DNA of 64,000 nt, from contig NZ_FNAQ01000002.1 in the NCBI RefSeq assembly GCF_900101955.1, forward strand, positions 62,001-126,000. The letters are read 5' to 3'. Within the stretch, counting starts at the first letter, position 1. Each line of letters begins with the position of its first letter. A program made the translations under genes and the position numbers. The notes beneath the pieces were generated by a model that had not been told where the DNA came from, did not search any database, and saw only the letters and a program-made list of their open reading frames with translations. Of this stretch, positions 6,879 through 17,895 are shown piece after piece. Source of the stretch: Desulfuromonas thiophila. GTDB taxonomy: Bacteria; Desulfobacterota; Desulfuromonadia; Desulfuromonadales; Desulfuromonadaceae.

Positions 6879-8861
6879 ATGTCCTGTCCCGAGCCGATCT
6901 GTGCGGCCCAACTGCCCATCGCCCCTTCGGCCCTGGGCTATGTCCGTCTGGCGGTGGCCACGCCCTGCCTTGCCCTGGCCGATGTCGGCCGTAATCAGTC
7001 CGTCATTGCTGAGTTGATGCGGCAGGCGGTTCAGCGTGGCGCCGAGTTGTTGCTGCTGCCCGAGCTCTGCCTGACCGGCTACAGCTGCGGCGATCTTTTC
7101 TTTCAGCAGGCGCTGCTTGACCGGGCAGAGCAGGCTTTGCTGGCTCTGGCGCGGCTGACGGCGGAATTGCCGCTGGCGCTGGTGGTTGGCGTGCCGCTGC
7201 GTCAGCACGGCCGGCTGTTCAACTGTGCTGCCTTTGTGTCCGGCGGACGGGTGCGGGGTCTGGTGCCGAAGACCTATCTGCCCAACACTCAGGAGTTTTA
7301 CGAGCAACGCTGGTTCAGCCGGGCCAGCGCGGCGACAGAGCCTTTGCTGCAACTGGCGGACCAGGTGGTGCCGTTCGGCACCGATTTGCTGTTCCAGCAC
7401 CAGCGCCTGCCTGCCTGCTGTGTCGCGATTGAAATCTGCGAGGATGGCTGGGTCGCCAGCCCTTTGAGCGGTCCGCAGGCGCTGGCTGGTGCGACGCTGC
7501 TGTGCAATCCCTCGGCCAGCCCCGAGGTGCTGGGCAAGGCCGACTACCGCCGTCAGCTGGTGCAGTCACAGTCGGCCCGCTGCCTGGCGGTCTATGCCTA
7601 TGCCTCCGCCGGTCCCGGCGAATCCTCCACGGATCTGGTGTTTTCCGGCCACAGTCTGGTGGCCGAAAACGGTCATCTGCTGGCCGAATCCGAACGTTTT
7701 TCCTTTGCTAGCCAGCTGCTCTGTGTCGATGTCGATGTCGAACTGCTGCAGCAGGAGCGGCAACGCAACAACAGCTTTGCGGTCGGGGCCACGGCGGCCA
7801 GTTGGCGGCGGATTTCTTTCGACGTGGCCAGTCCGCCACAGAGCGCGCTGCTGCGCGTGCTGCCGGCTGAGCCTTTTGTGCCGGCACATGCGGCCGAGCG
7901 CCAGTCGCGCTGTGCCGAGATCTTTGCCCTGCAGAGCACGGCCCTGATGCGGCGCCTGCGCCATTTAGACTCGCGCCAGGTGGTTATTGGCCTGTCCGGC
8001 GGCCTCGATTCAACGTTGGCGTTGCTGGTTACCCTGCAGGCCTTCGACCGCCTTGGCCTGCCGCGCAGCGGCATCGTCGGTCTGACGATGCCGGGTTTTG
8101 GCACCAGCAGCCGTACCCGTACCAATGCCTGGCGCCTGATGGAACTGTTGGGGGTGACGGCGCGGGAAATCTCCATTGATGCGGCCGTGCGGCAACACTT
8201 CGCCGATATTGGCCATGACGAGGCGCTGCAGGATATTACCTACGAAAATGCCCAGGCGCGCGAACGTACCCAGATTCTGATGGACGTGGCCAACCAGGTG
8301 AGCGGCATCGTGATCGGCACCGGCGATTTGTCAGAGCTGGCGCTGGGCTGGTGTACCTACAACGCCGACCACATGTCCATGTACGCTGTCAATTGCGGTG
8401 TGCCCAAGACCCTGGTGCGCTATCTGGTTGCCTGGTGCGCCGAGCAGCTGTTCAGTGGTGAAGCCCGAACGGTGTTGCAGGATATCTGCGCCACGCCGGT
8501 TTCGCCGGAACTGCTGCCGCCGGCGGCCGATGGCAGTATCCGCCAGAAGACCGAAGATCAGGTCGGGCCCTATGTGCTGCACGATTTCTTTTTGTTCTAC
8601 CTGCTGCGATACCAGTTCGCGCCCCGCAAGATTTATGCGCTGGCCTGCGGTGCTTTTGCCGGCCGTTATGACCAGGACGAAATTCTGCACTGGTTGCGGG
8701 TTTTCTATCGTCGGTTTTTCTCCCAGCAGTTCAAGCGTTCCTGTCTGCCCGACGGGCCCAAGATCGGCACCGTTGCCTTGTCGCCGCGTGGTGACTGGCG
8801 CATGCCCAGTGACGCGGCGGTGGCGCTGTGGCTGGAAGATCTGGAGCGTTTCGATGGCTGA
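6879..8861 (+). CDS. nadE: Glutamine-dependent NAD+ synthetase
   Basis: 660 residues with two domains. The N-terminal nitrilase-type glutaminase has the Glu-Lys-Cys triad at E62 ([10 protein letters not shown]), K131 (VPKTYLPN) and C187 (AIEICEDGW). The C-terminal synthetase has the PP-loop SGGLDS. It converts deamido-NAD+ to NAD+ with ammonia channelled from glutamine. The ATG at 6879 is chosen because AAGGAG stands 6 bases upstream. It overlaps rsmI by 8 bases. The two-domain form, rather than the short ammonia-dependent enzyme, means glutamine can be the nitrogen donor. Confidence 0.97.
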   Translation: MSCPEPICAAQLPIAPSALGYVRLAVATPCLALADVGRNQSVIAELMRQAVQRGAELLLLPELCLTGYSCGDLFFQQALLDRAEQALLALARLTAELPLALVVGVPLRQHGRLFNCAAFVSGGRVRGLVPKTYLPNTQEFYEQRWFSRASAATEPLLQLADQVVPFGTDLLFQHQRLPACCVAIEICEDGWVASPLSGPQALAGATLLCNPSASPEVLGKADYRRQLVQSQSARCLAVYAYASAGPGESSTDLVFSGHSLVAENGHLLAESERFSFASQLLCVDVDVELLQQERQRNNSFAVGATAASWRRISFDVASPPQSALLRVLPAEPFVPAHAAERQSRCAEIFALQSTALMRRLRHLDSRQVVIGLSGGLDSTLALLVTLQAFDRLGLPRSGIVGLTMPGFGTSSRTRTNAWRLMELLGVTAREISIDAAVRQHFADIGHDEALQDITYENAQARERTQILMDVANQVSGIVIGTGDLSELALGWCTYNADHMSMYAVNCGVPKTLVRYLVAWCAEQLFSGEARTVLQDICATPVSPELLPPAADGSIRQKTEDQVGPYVLHDFFLFYLLRYQFAPRKIYALACGAFAGRYDQDEILHWLRVFYRRFFSQQFKRSCLPDGPKIGTVALSPRGDWRMPSDAAVALWLEDLERFDG

Positions 8862-9700
8862 GGAACAGGTATGCGGCGGCACCCTCTATGTGGTGGCGAC
8901 CCCCATCGGTAATCTGGAGGATATCAGTTTACGGGCGCTGCGGGTGCTGCGCCAAGTGGCGCTGATCGCGGCCGAGGATACCCGCCACAGTCGCAAGTTG
9001 CTGGCGCATTACGGCATCGGCACACCCTTGACCTCCTGTTACGCTCATAATGAGGCCGACAAGAGTGCCGCTTTGCTTGATCGTTTGCACCAGGGCGCGG
9101 CCATTGCCCTGATCAGCGATGCCGGTACACCCGCCATCAGCGATCCGGGTGCGCTGCTGGTACAACACTGCATTGCCGCCGGCATTCCGGTGGTACCGGT
9201 GCCGGGCCCCTGCGCCGCCATTGCCGCCCTGTGCGCGGCTGGCCTGCCCACCGGCAGCTTCTGTTTTGACGGCTTTCTGCCGGCCAAAAGCAGTGCCCGT
9301 CGGCGCCAGCTGGCCAGCTATGTCGGCTTGCAGCGTACCCTGGTGCTGTACGAGGCGCCACACCGACTGTGCGCCTGTCTGCGTGATATCGTGGAACAAC
9401 TGGGAGAGCTGCAGCCGGTGGCGGTGGCACGGGAGCTGACCAAGCGTCACGAAGAGCTGTTTCGCGGCAGCGCGGTTGAGGCGCTGCGCCATTTTTCGAC
9501 GCAACCGGTGCGGGGGGAAATCGTTCTGTTGCTGGCGCCGGTGGCCATTGCGACACCCCGGTTGGAACTGGCGGAGGCGGTGCGCCAGCTGCTGGAACAG
9601 GGGCTGGCGTTGCGTCAGATTGCCCGCCAGCTGGCAGCGGACTATGACTGCAGCGGCAGCGCGATTTACGCCCTGGCCCAGCAGCTGCGGGATGCGCAGG

Positions 9701-9726
<26 letters not shown>
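8854..9726 (+). CDS. rsmI: 16S rRNA (cytidine(1402)-2'-O)-methyltransferase RsmI
   Basis: 290 residues. Tetrapyrrole-methylase fold with '[15 protein letters not shown]' near the N-terminus, [11 protein letters not shown], and '[14 protein letters not shown]'. RsmI methylates the 2'-OH of C1402 in the ribosomal P site, together with RsmH, whose gene is also in this window at 14,169. The ATG at 8854 lies inside the end of nadE, suggesting coupled translation. The 3' end overlaps the convergent acylphosphatase gene by 26 bases. Confidence 0.96.
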
Positions 9727-12169
<2,443 letters not shown>

Positions 12170-12256
12170 CACGCCGGCCAGCGGGCTGTGGCTGGGGAAT
12201 GACATGGTGGTCTGCCGGCACAGGGATGTGGCAGATGCGGAAAGGATGGAACAACG

Positions 12257-13501
12257 GTGGAGCAGCTGTGGCTCGATCTGACCCTGATGGGGTTTTTGTT
12301 CGTGGCATCGGCGTTTTTTTCCGGCTCGGAAACGGCGCTACTGGCCATGGATCGTACCCGGGTCAGCTATCTGGTAGAAAAAAACCGGCGGGGCGCGCAG
12401 GAGCTGGCGGCCTTGTTGGGACGGCCGGAGTGGTTGCTCGGTGGCATTCTGGTCGGTAATAATCTGGTCAATATCGCGCTGTCGGTTATTGCCACCGGTT
12501 TCTTTGTCCGGCTGTACGGTGTCCATGGCGAATGGCTGACCATCGTCGTGCTGACGCCGTTGCTGCTGATTATTTCCGAGGTCTGCCCCAAAACCTATGC
12601 TGCCCGTCGTTCCGAGCGGCTGGCCTTTAAGGTGTTGACACCCATCCGGCTGATTTTGACCTTACTGTCACCCGCGACCTGGCTGGTGACCCGTTTCTCC
12701 CTGCTGATGACCCGATTGCTCAAGGCGGACCAGGAGCAGGTCGGTCTGTCTGCCGATGAGATTCAGACCATTATTGCGCTGGGGGCGCGCGCCGGCGCTC
12801 TGCCGGGCGAGCAGCACAGCATGCTGCACGGTGTGTTCGAGCTGGGGCAGATTCGGGTGCGCGATGTCATGATTCCGCGCACCGAGGTGGTCGGGGTTTC
12901 GGTGGCGGCCAGTTATGGCGAGCTGTTCGATCAGATCAAGACCTCGCCCCATTCGCGCTTTCCGGTTTATGACGGCAGTCTGGACAATATTGTTGGCGTG
13001 GTGCATGCCAAGGATGTGTTGCGTTTTATCGATCAGCCGCAGGCGTTTGATATGCGCAGTCAGATGCGAGAACCCTATTTCGTGCCCGAAAGCAAGCTGG
13101 CGCAGGCATTGCTGCAGGCCTTTCGCCGCCGCCGGGTGCATCTGGCCGTGGTGATTGACGAGTATGGCGGTGTCGAGGGTATTGTGACACTGGAGGACGT
13201 GCTGGAAGAAATCGTCGGTGAAATTCAGGACGAATACGATGCCGAGGAACCCTATCTGACAGCGCTGGCGCCGGGACAGTTTCTGGTGGAAGGCGGCACC
13301 CCGCTGCGTCTGTTGCGCCGCCGCTTTGGTGTCGATTTTGCCGGCGAAGAGGCGACGACCCTGGCCGGCCTGATGCTGTGCGAACTGGGGCGGATTCCGC
13401 AGGAGGGTGACCGTTGCGAGGTGGCCGGCCTGACCCTGATTGCTCGCAAGGTGGAGCTGCACCGGATCGAACAGATCGAGATTTTGTTGCCGGAGAATTG
13501 A
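12257..13501 (+). CDS. CorC/HlyC (CNNM-type) membrane protein with CBS domains
   Basis: 414 residues, GTG start at 12257 with AAGGA about 10 bases upstream. Domains: DUF21/CNNM membrane part (about 1-180, with 'FFSGSETALLAMDRTRVSYLVEK', a segment around 57-80 and another around 95-112), a CBS pair (about 200-325, 'IRVRDVMIPRTEVVGVS' and 'LAVVIDEYGGVEGIVTLEDVLEEIVGEI'), and a CorC_HlyC domain (about 335-412). Such proteins are linked to Mg2+/Co2+ export or resistance; the old name haemolysin is not supported by function. It is a single gene ended by the terminator at 13560-13604. Confidence 0.93.
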   Translation: MEQLWLDLTLMGFLFVASAFFSGSETALLAMDRTRVSYLVEKNRRGAQELAALLGRPEWLLGGILVGNNLVNIALSVIATGFFVRLYGVHGEWLTIVVLTPLLLIISEVCPKTYAARRSERLAFKVLTPIRLILTLLSPATWLVTRFSLLMTRLLKADQEQVGLSADEIQTIIALGARAGALPGEQHSMLHGVFELGQIRVRDVMIPRTEVVGVSVAASYGELFDQIKTSPHSRFPVYDGSLDNIVGVVHAKDVLRFIDQPQAFDMRSQMREPYFVPESKLAQALLQAFRRRRVHLAVVIDEYGGVEGIVTLEDVLEEIVGEIQDEYDAEEPYLTALAPGQFLVEGGTPLRLLRRRFGVDFAGEEATTLAGLMLCELGRIPQEGDRCEVAGLTLIARKVELHRIEQIEILLPEN

Positions 13502-13559
13502 AGACGCCGGCAACAAAATCCATCGCTGCCGCGGTTTTTTGTTGACAGGCGATGCCAGG

Positions 13560-13604
13560 CCCCTGCCGCCATTTGCTTTAAGCATTTGGAAGCAGGGGTT
13601 TTTT
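13560..13604 (+). terminator. Rho-independent terminator
   Basis: Arms CCCCTGC (13560-13566) and GCAGGGG (13592-13598) with a partly paired inner region, then TTTTTT (13599-13604). A weaker GC-rich element followed by six T lies at about 13506-13540. Together they insulate the dcw cluster from upstream transcription. Confidence 0.7.
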
Positions 13605-13642
13605 GTTGTTCTGACAGCTCTTTGGCTGGTCATCCGGTTCCC

Positions 13643-13671
13643 TTGACAGCCCTCTGGGGTGCGGGTATATT
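13643..13671 (+). promoter_or_regulatory. Promoter of the dcw cluster (Pmra)
   Basis: TTGACA (13643-13648), 17-base spacer, TATATT (13666-13671): 6/6 and 5/6 matches. The start of transcription would be near 13678, just before three MraZ boxes. Its position rules out translation starts for mraZ upstream of about 13680. Confidence 0.88.
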
Positions 13672-13682
13672 CGGCCCTATTG

Positions 13683-13710
13683 GTGGCAAAGTGTGTCAAA
13701 AAGTGGCAAT
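13683..13710 (+). promoter_or_regulatory. MraZ operator: three direct repeats with 10-bp period
   Basis: GTGGCAAA (13683-13690), GTGTCAAA (13693-13700) and GTGGCAAT (13703-13710) are spaced exactly 10 bp apart, one helical turn. MraZ is known to bind short direct repeats with this period upstream of its own gene and repress the dcw operon. The boxes lie between the predicted transcription start and the mraZ start codon. I infer the binding; it is not shown. Confidence 0.8.
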
Positions 13711-13721
13711 CGGGGGCGTGG

Positions 13722-14165
13722 GTGGGTTTTTCCGGCGAATACTTCAACAGCATTGACGCCAAAGGCCGGTTGAGTATCCCGGCGCGGTTGCGCAGTCTGC
13801 TGCAGGATGAGTTCGGCGACGACCAGCTGGTGGTCACCCGTGCCCGCGAGGCGCTGGTGGCCTATCCGGTATCGCGCTGGAGTGAGATTTGTGCCGCCGT
13901 TGATGCCATGCCCAACGGGCCACAGCGTGACCTGATTTACCGTAACCGCATCAGTCCGGCCATTGAGGCCGGCTTCGACAGTCAGGGCCGTATCGCCCTG
14001 ACGCCTTCGTTGCGACAGATCGCCGGCTTTGAAAAGGACGTGGTCATTGTCGGCGTTGGCGAGAAGATCGAACTCTGGAGCCACACCCGCTTTATCGCCC
14101 AGATGCAGGCGTCGGAAGAACAGCTGGCGGGCCTGTCGAGCGAACTTGGCGCATTGGGATTCTAG
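13722..14165 (+). CDS. mraZ: Transcriptional regulator MraZ
   Basis: 147 residues from GTG 13722. Two MraZ half-domains are visible: 'EYFNSIDAKGRLSIPARLR' with DAKGR at 12-16, and 'FDSQGRIALTPSLR'. These DxKGR motifs are the DNA-binding signature of this AbrB-fold, ring-forming repressor. The GTG start is chosen because MraZ proteins begin 3-5 residues before GEYFNSID, and an upstream ATG at 13659 lies between the -35 and -10 boxes. It is the first gene of the dcw cluster and probably represses it through the boxes at 13683-13710. Confidence 0.95.
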   Translation: MGFSGEYFNSIDAKGRLSIPARLRSLLQDEFGDDQLVVTRAREALVAYPVSRWSEICAAVDAMPNGPQRDLIYRNRISPAIEAGFDSQGRIALTPSLRQIAGFEKDVVIVGVGEKIELWSHTRFIAQMQASEEQLAGLSSELGALGF

Positions 14166-14168
14166 ATA

Positions 14169-15113
14169 TTGGATGATTTTCGGCATCAACCGGTTCTGCT
14201 GCAGGAGGTCTTGGCCCTGCTTAATCTTCATCCGGGTGCCCGTGTGCTTGATGGCACGGTTGGCGGGGCAGGTCATGCCCGTGCCATCCTGGAGGCCACG
14301 GCACCAGACGGGCAGCTGATCGGGCTTGACCGGGATCCGCGCGCGGTGCAGCAGGCCCGCGAACAGCTGGCTTGCTTTGGGGCGCGCTGTCGTATCGAGC
14401 AGGCGAATTTTTCTGACGCCGGAGCTGTTCTCTGTCGCGAGGGCTGGGCTGGCGTCGATGCCATGCTGCTGGATCTGGGGGTATCGTCACACCAACTCGA
14501 TAGCGCCGGTCGGGGTTTCTCCTTTCGCCAGGAAGCGCCGCTGGACATGCGTATGGATCAGAGCCAGGGCTTGACGGCGGCCGAACTGGTGAACCAGGCC
14601 GATGTCGAGCAGCTGGCACAGATCTTTAAAAAATATGGTGAGGAGCGCTGGGCCCGCAAGATTGCCCGCCGTATCGAACGGGTGCGGCAGCTGCAGCCCA
14701 TCCGTACCACCACCGAACTGGCGACGCTGGTTCAGGAAACCGTGCCGGGCGGGCTGGTGCCGGCGCGGATTCACCCGGCTACCCGGGTATTTCAGGCTCT
14801 GCGCATTGCCGTTAACGAGGAACTGGCTCATCTGGAAATTGGTCTGGCGCGCGCCCTGAATCTGCTCAATCCCGGTGCTGTGCTGGCCGTGATCAGTTTT
14901 CATTCGCTCGAAGACCGGATTGTCAAAAACCTGTTCCGGGCCGAGGCCGATCCCTGTGTCTGCCCGCCGCGGCTGCCACTGTGTTGCTGTGGCAAGCAGA
15001 AACGGGTGGAGATCCTTACGCGCCGTGGGGTGCGGGCCTCGGAGCAGGAAATTGCAGATAATCCGCGGGCACGCAGTGCCGTGCTGCGGGCGGTGCGCCG
15101 GCTGGCTGTCTAG
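14169..15113 (+). CDS. rsmH: 16S rRNA (cytosine(1402)-N4)-methyltransferase RsmH (MraW)
   Basis: 314 residues. Begins DDFRHQPVLLQEVLALL, with the SAM-binding loop DGTVGGAGH (28-36), 'LLDLGVSSHQLD', 'RGFSFRQEAPLDMRMD' and 'VISFHSLEDRIVK'. It methylates N4 of C1402, the partner of RsmI. The only usable start is TTG 14169: in the same frame the preceding codons are ATA and then the mraZ stop TAG (14163-14165), so the start codon is set by the sequence. The ribosome site is weak, which together with TTG suggests low or coupled translation. Confidence 0.97.
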   Translation: MDDFRHQPVLLQEVLALLNLHPGARVLDGTVGGAGHARAILEATAPDGQLIGLDRDPRAVQQAREQLACFGARCRIEQANFSDAGAVLCREGWAGVDAMLLDLGVSSHQLDSAGRGFSFRQEAPLDMRMDQSQGLTAAELVNQADVEQLAQIFKKYGEERWARKIARRIERVRQLQPIRTTTELATLVQETVPGGLVPARIHPATRVFQALRIAVNEELAHLEIGLARALNLLNPGAVLAVISFHSLEDRIVKNLFRAEADPCVCPPRLPLCCCGKQKRVEILTRRGVRASEQEIADNPRARSAVLRAVRRLAV

Positions 15114-15213
15114 TCAGACGGCCATCGATGGTTGCGACCGGTACGCTCAGCGAGCTGGACCCCTGGTCCGGGAAACGAATCTGACTTGAATCGGAATGAG
15201 AGAGGAATTGGCA

Positions 15214-15531
15214 ATGCTTGATCTGACCTGGTCTCCCTTGGGAATCTCTGGAGTGCGACCACGGGTGGCCAGTGTGCTGGGCGCCATTGTGGTCGCCCTG
15301 GCCATTGGTCTGTTCCATGTCTGGCTGAGCATGGAGGTCACCCGTAGCCAGTACGAGGTTTCCGGGCTGGAGAAACAGATTCGCCAGATGCGCTACGACA
15401 ATAAGGAACTGGAAGTGGCCGTGGCCCGCTACAGCAACCCGGCCCATGTGCGGCAGCAGGCCATGGAGCGGCTGGGCCTGCGCGTGCCTGCTGCCCACCA
15501 GGTGGTGACAATCCAGCCCGAGACGCTGTAA
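15214..15531 (+). CDS. ftsL: Cell division protein FtsL
   Basis: 105 residues with one membrane segment (about 21-42) and a periplasmic leucine-zipper-like coiled coil ('YEVSGLEKQIRQMRYDNKELE'), ending 'ARYSNPAHVRQQAMERLGLRVP', the typical FtsL tail. FtsL forms the FtsQLB complex that activates FtsWI. ATG 15214 is chosen because AGAGGA stands 7 bases upstream; ATG 15196 is an in-frame alternative. The gene lies where ftsL is expected, between rsmH and ftsI, but is followed by an extra small gene. Confidence 0.9.
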   Translation: MLDLTWSPLGISGVRPRVASVLGAIVVALAIGLFHVWLSMEVTRSQYEVSGLEKQIRQMRYDNKELEVAVARYSNPAHVRQQAMERLGLRVPAAHQVVTIQPETL

Positions 15532-15545
15532 GCAAGGGGGAGAGG

Positions 15546-15833
15546 ATGCATCGCGATTTCGCCGAAAAACAGGATCTGTGGAATGAATTGGGTGAACTGT
15601 GGCAACAGCGCCAGATGCGACGGCGCAGAAGCCGTCTGGGTTTGCTGGCCCTTGGCTGTCTGCTGATGGCGGCGGCACTGGGTTGCCTGGTGTTGGCGCA
15701 GCAGGGTCGGCTCGACTTGTGGCAGGCGCAGGGTGGCGCCCTGGAGCGTGCCGGTGCGCCGGCAACTGCGCCGTTGATGGAAACCGCCACACAGGGCGCA
15801 GGGTTTGAAAGCACACAAACCCTCCGCATCTGA
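15546..15833 (+). CDS. Unrecognised single-pass membrane protein between ftsL and ftsI
   Basis: 95 residues. A charged N-terminus with a strongly basic patch just before the membrane (RQMRRRRSR, 22-30) precedes one hydrophobic segment (about 31-51) and a short Ala/Gly-rich outer tail, so the predicted topology is N-in, like FtsL. AAGGGGGAGAGG precedes the ATG closely. The last 29 bases overlap ftsI. I do not recognise the family, and there is no SPOR or LysM signature. Position, spacing and ribosome site support a real gene; a division role is inferred only from context. Confidence 0.65.
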   Translation: MHRDFAEKQDLWNELGELWQQRQMRRRRSRLGLLALGCLLMAAALGCLVLAQQGRLDLWQAQGGALERAGAPATAPLMETATQGAGFESTQTLRI

Positions 15834-17895
15834 GCGCGCCAATCGCCGCCGTCCCGATCCCAAGCAGGAGGTTCGCGCCGTTCGGCGGCGCATCCGTTTT
15901 ATCGCCGGTTGCTTCGTTGTGCTCTGCGCGGTGCTGGCGCTGCGTGCCTTCTATCTGCAGGTGCTCAGTGCGCCGCAGTGGCAGGAACGAGCGCGCAACC
16001 AGCATCGCAAGATTATTCCCCTGACGCCCCAGCGGGGTGCCCTGTTCGATGCCCAGGGCGAAGCGCTGGCGGTTTCACTGGAGGCCGATTCGGCCTATGT
16101 CAATCCGGAATTTCTGCATCGTATTCTGGCGCAGCAGGCTGACGGCGCTGGGCGACTGTCGCAAATGGCCGCAGCCATCGCCCCCCTGATCGGTGAGAAA
16201 CCGCAATGGGTGCTGGAGCGGATGCAGCGGGACAAAAAATTTGTCTGGCTCAAGCGTCGTATGGCGCCGGATCGTGCCGCCGCGCTGCGGGCGCTGGAGC
16301 TACCGGGCGTTTTCTTCACGCGAGAGCACAAGCGTTGGTACCCCAACGGCCGGGTTGCCAGTCAGGTGATCGGTTTTTCCGGTATCGATAATCGTGGTCT
16401 CGAAGGACTGGAGCGCCGCTACGACCCGCTGATTGCTGGCGATGGTGGCTACCTGGTGACGCGCAAGGATGCCAGCGGTCGCAGCCTCGGTAGTGGTGAA
16501 CGGGTCGAAGCGGGCCGTCGCGGGCGTGATCTGTACCTGACGATCGACAAGCAGATCCAGTATATCGCCGAGCATGAATTGGCTGAAGCGGTGACCAGCA
16601 GTAAAGCCCGGGGTGGGGTGGCGGTGGTGATGGAACCGGCCTCCGGCCGGGTGCTGGCGATGGCCAGCCAGCCCGATTACGATCCTAACCAGTTTGGCCG
16701 CTTTCCCGCGGCGACCCGGCGCAACCGGGTGGTGTGCGACAGTTATGAACCGGGGTCGACCTTCAAGCTGTTTTTACTGGCGGCGGCGCTTAACGAAGAG
16801 CTGTTTAAACCGCAGCAACAGATCGATTGCACCAAAAGCGGCCATTACGCCATCGGTGGCAAGGTGATTCATGATCATCGGGCCCTGGGGGTTCTGACGG
16901 TTGCCGATGTGCTCAAATTCAGTTCCAATATCGGTTGCGCCAAGATTGCCCAGCAGCTTGGGCGGGAAACCTTTTATCGCTATCTGCGCGAATTCGGTTT
17001 CGGTCAGCTGACGCAGATCGATTTCGATGGCGAGGTCGGTGGGTTGTTGCGCGCGCCGCAGGACTGGTTCGAGATTGATCTGGCGGCCATCTCCTTTGGT
17101 CAGGGGGTCACCGTGACACCTCTGCAGCTGGCGACGGCTACCTGCGCCGTGGTGAATGGTGGCCGGCTGATGCAGCCCTATCTGGTGGAGCGCATTGTCG
17201 ATCCTCGCACCGGTGCCGAGCAGCTGCATAGCCCGCGTGAGGTGCGTCAGGTATTGCGTCCGGCGGTGGCGCAGCAGTTGCGTGACATGATGGTGCGGGT
17301 GGCGGATGTCGATGGCACCGGCTCGCGAGCCCGGGTGCCCGGTTTCCTGGTTGGCGGCAAGACCGGTACCGCGCAGAAGGTTGATCCGGTGACCGGCACC
17401 TATTCGGTTGACAAGCGTGTGTCCTCCTTTGTTGGCTTTGCGCCGGCCGAGGCACCACGGCTGGTGGTATTGGTGGCGCTGGATGAACCGCGGGGCGAGG
17501 TCTATGGCGGTATCCTGGCCGCCCCGGTTTTTTCCCGTATCGTCGAACAGACCCTGCGCTATCTGCGGGTAGCGCCGACGCAGCCGCTGGAGGATGCGTC
17601 CCGGACAGCGCGTCCATCGTCGCCGCCTCCGCGCGAGGTGGCGCCGGCGCTGCTGTCCGAGATGCCGCCTGTGCCGACGCAAAATGGCGCGCCGCAATCG
17701 CGCATGCCTGATTTCAAGGGCTTGACCGCCCGCGACGTGCTGGCGCTGATGGCCCGCAGCGGCCTGAATTTGCGTATCGAGGGTTATGGCCGCGTGGTGC
17801 GCCAACAGCCCGCCGCCGGACAGGCCCTTGACGCCACGACCCCCCTGACCCTCTATCTGCAACCCCCGCAGGAGGCCATCTATGCAACTGACTGA
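15805..17895 (+). CDS. ftsI: Division transpeptidase FtsI (PBP3-type) with C-terminal PASTA domain
   Basis: 696 residues, longer than E. coli FtsI because of a C-terminal PASTA domain (about 630-694, 'MPDFKGLTARDVLALMARSG'). A membrane anchor (31-52) precedes the PBP dimerisation region and the transpeptidase domain with STFK (318-321), SSN (373-375) and KTG (519-521), all intact. It cross-links septal peptidoglycan with FtsW. The start must be TTG 15805: an in-frame TGA lies at 15775-15777, and no ATG or GTG occurs before the membrane segment. It overlaps the preceding small gene by 29 bases and murE by 14. Confidence 0.96.
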   Translation: MKAHKPSASERANRRRPDPKQEVRAVRRRIRFIAGCFVVLCAVLALRAFYLQVLSAPQWQERARNQHRKIIPLTPQRGALFDAQGEALAVSLEADSAYVNPEFLHRILAQQADGAGRLSQMAAAIAPLIGEKPQWVLERMQRDKKFVWLKRRMAPDRAAALRALELPGVFFTREHKRWYPNGRVASQVIGFSGIDNRGLEGLERRYDPLIAGDGGYLVTRKDASGRSLGSGERVEAGRRGRDLYLTIDKQIQYIAEHELAEAVTSSKARGGVAVVMEPASGRVLAMASQPDYDPNQFGRFPAATRRNRVVCDSYEPGSTFKLFLLAAALNEELFKPQQQIDCTKSGHYAIGGKVIHDHRALGVLTVADVLKFSSNIGCAKIAQQLGRETFYRYLREFGFGQLTQIDFDGEVGGLLRAPQDWFEIDLAAISFGQGVTVTPLQLATATCAVVNGGRLMQPYLVERIVDPRTGAEQLHSPREVRQVLRPAVAQQLRDMMVRVADVDGTGSRARVPGFLVGGKTGTAQKVDPVTGTYSVDKRVSSFVGFAPAEAPRLVVLVALDEPRGEVYGGILAAPVFSRIVEQTLRYLRVAPTQPLEDASRTARPSSPPPREVAPALLSEMPPVPTQNGAPQSRMPDFKGLTARDVLALMARSGLNLRIEGYGRVVRQQPAAGQALDATTPLTLYLQPPQEAIYATD

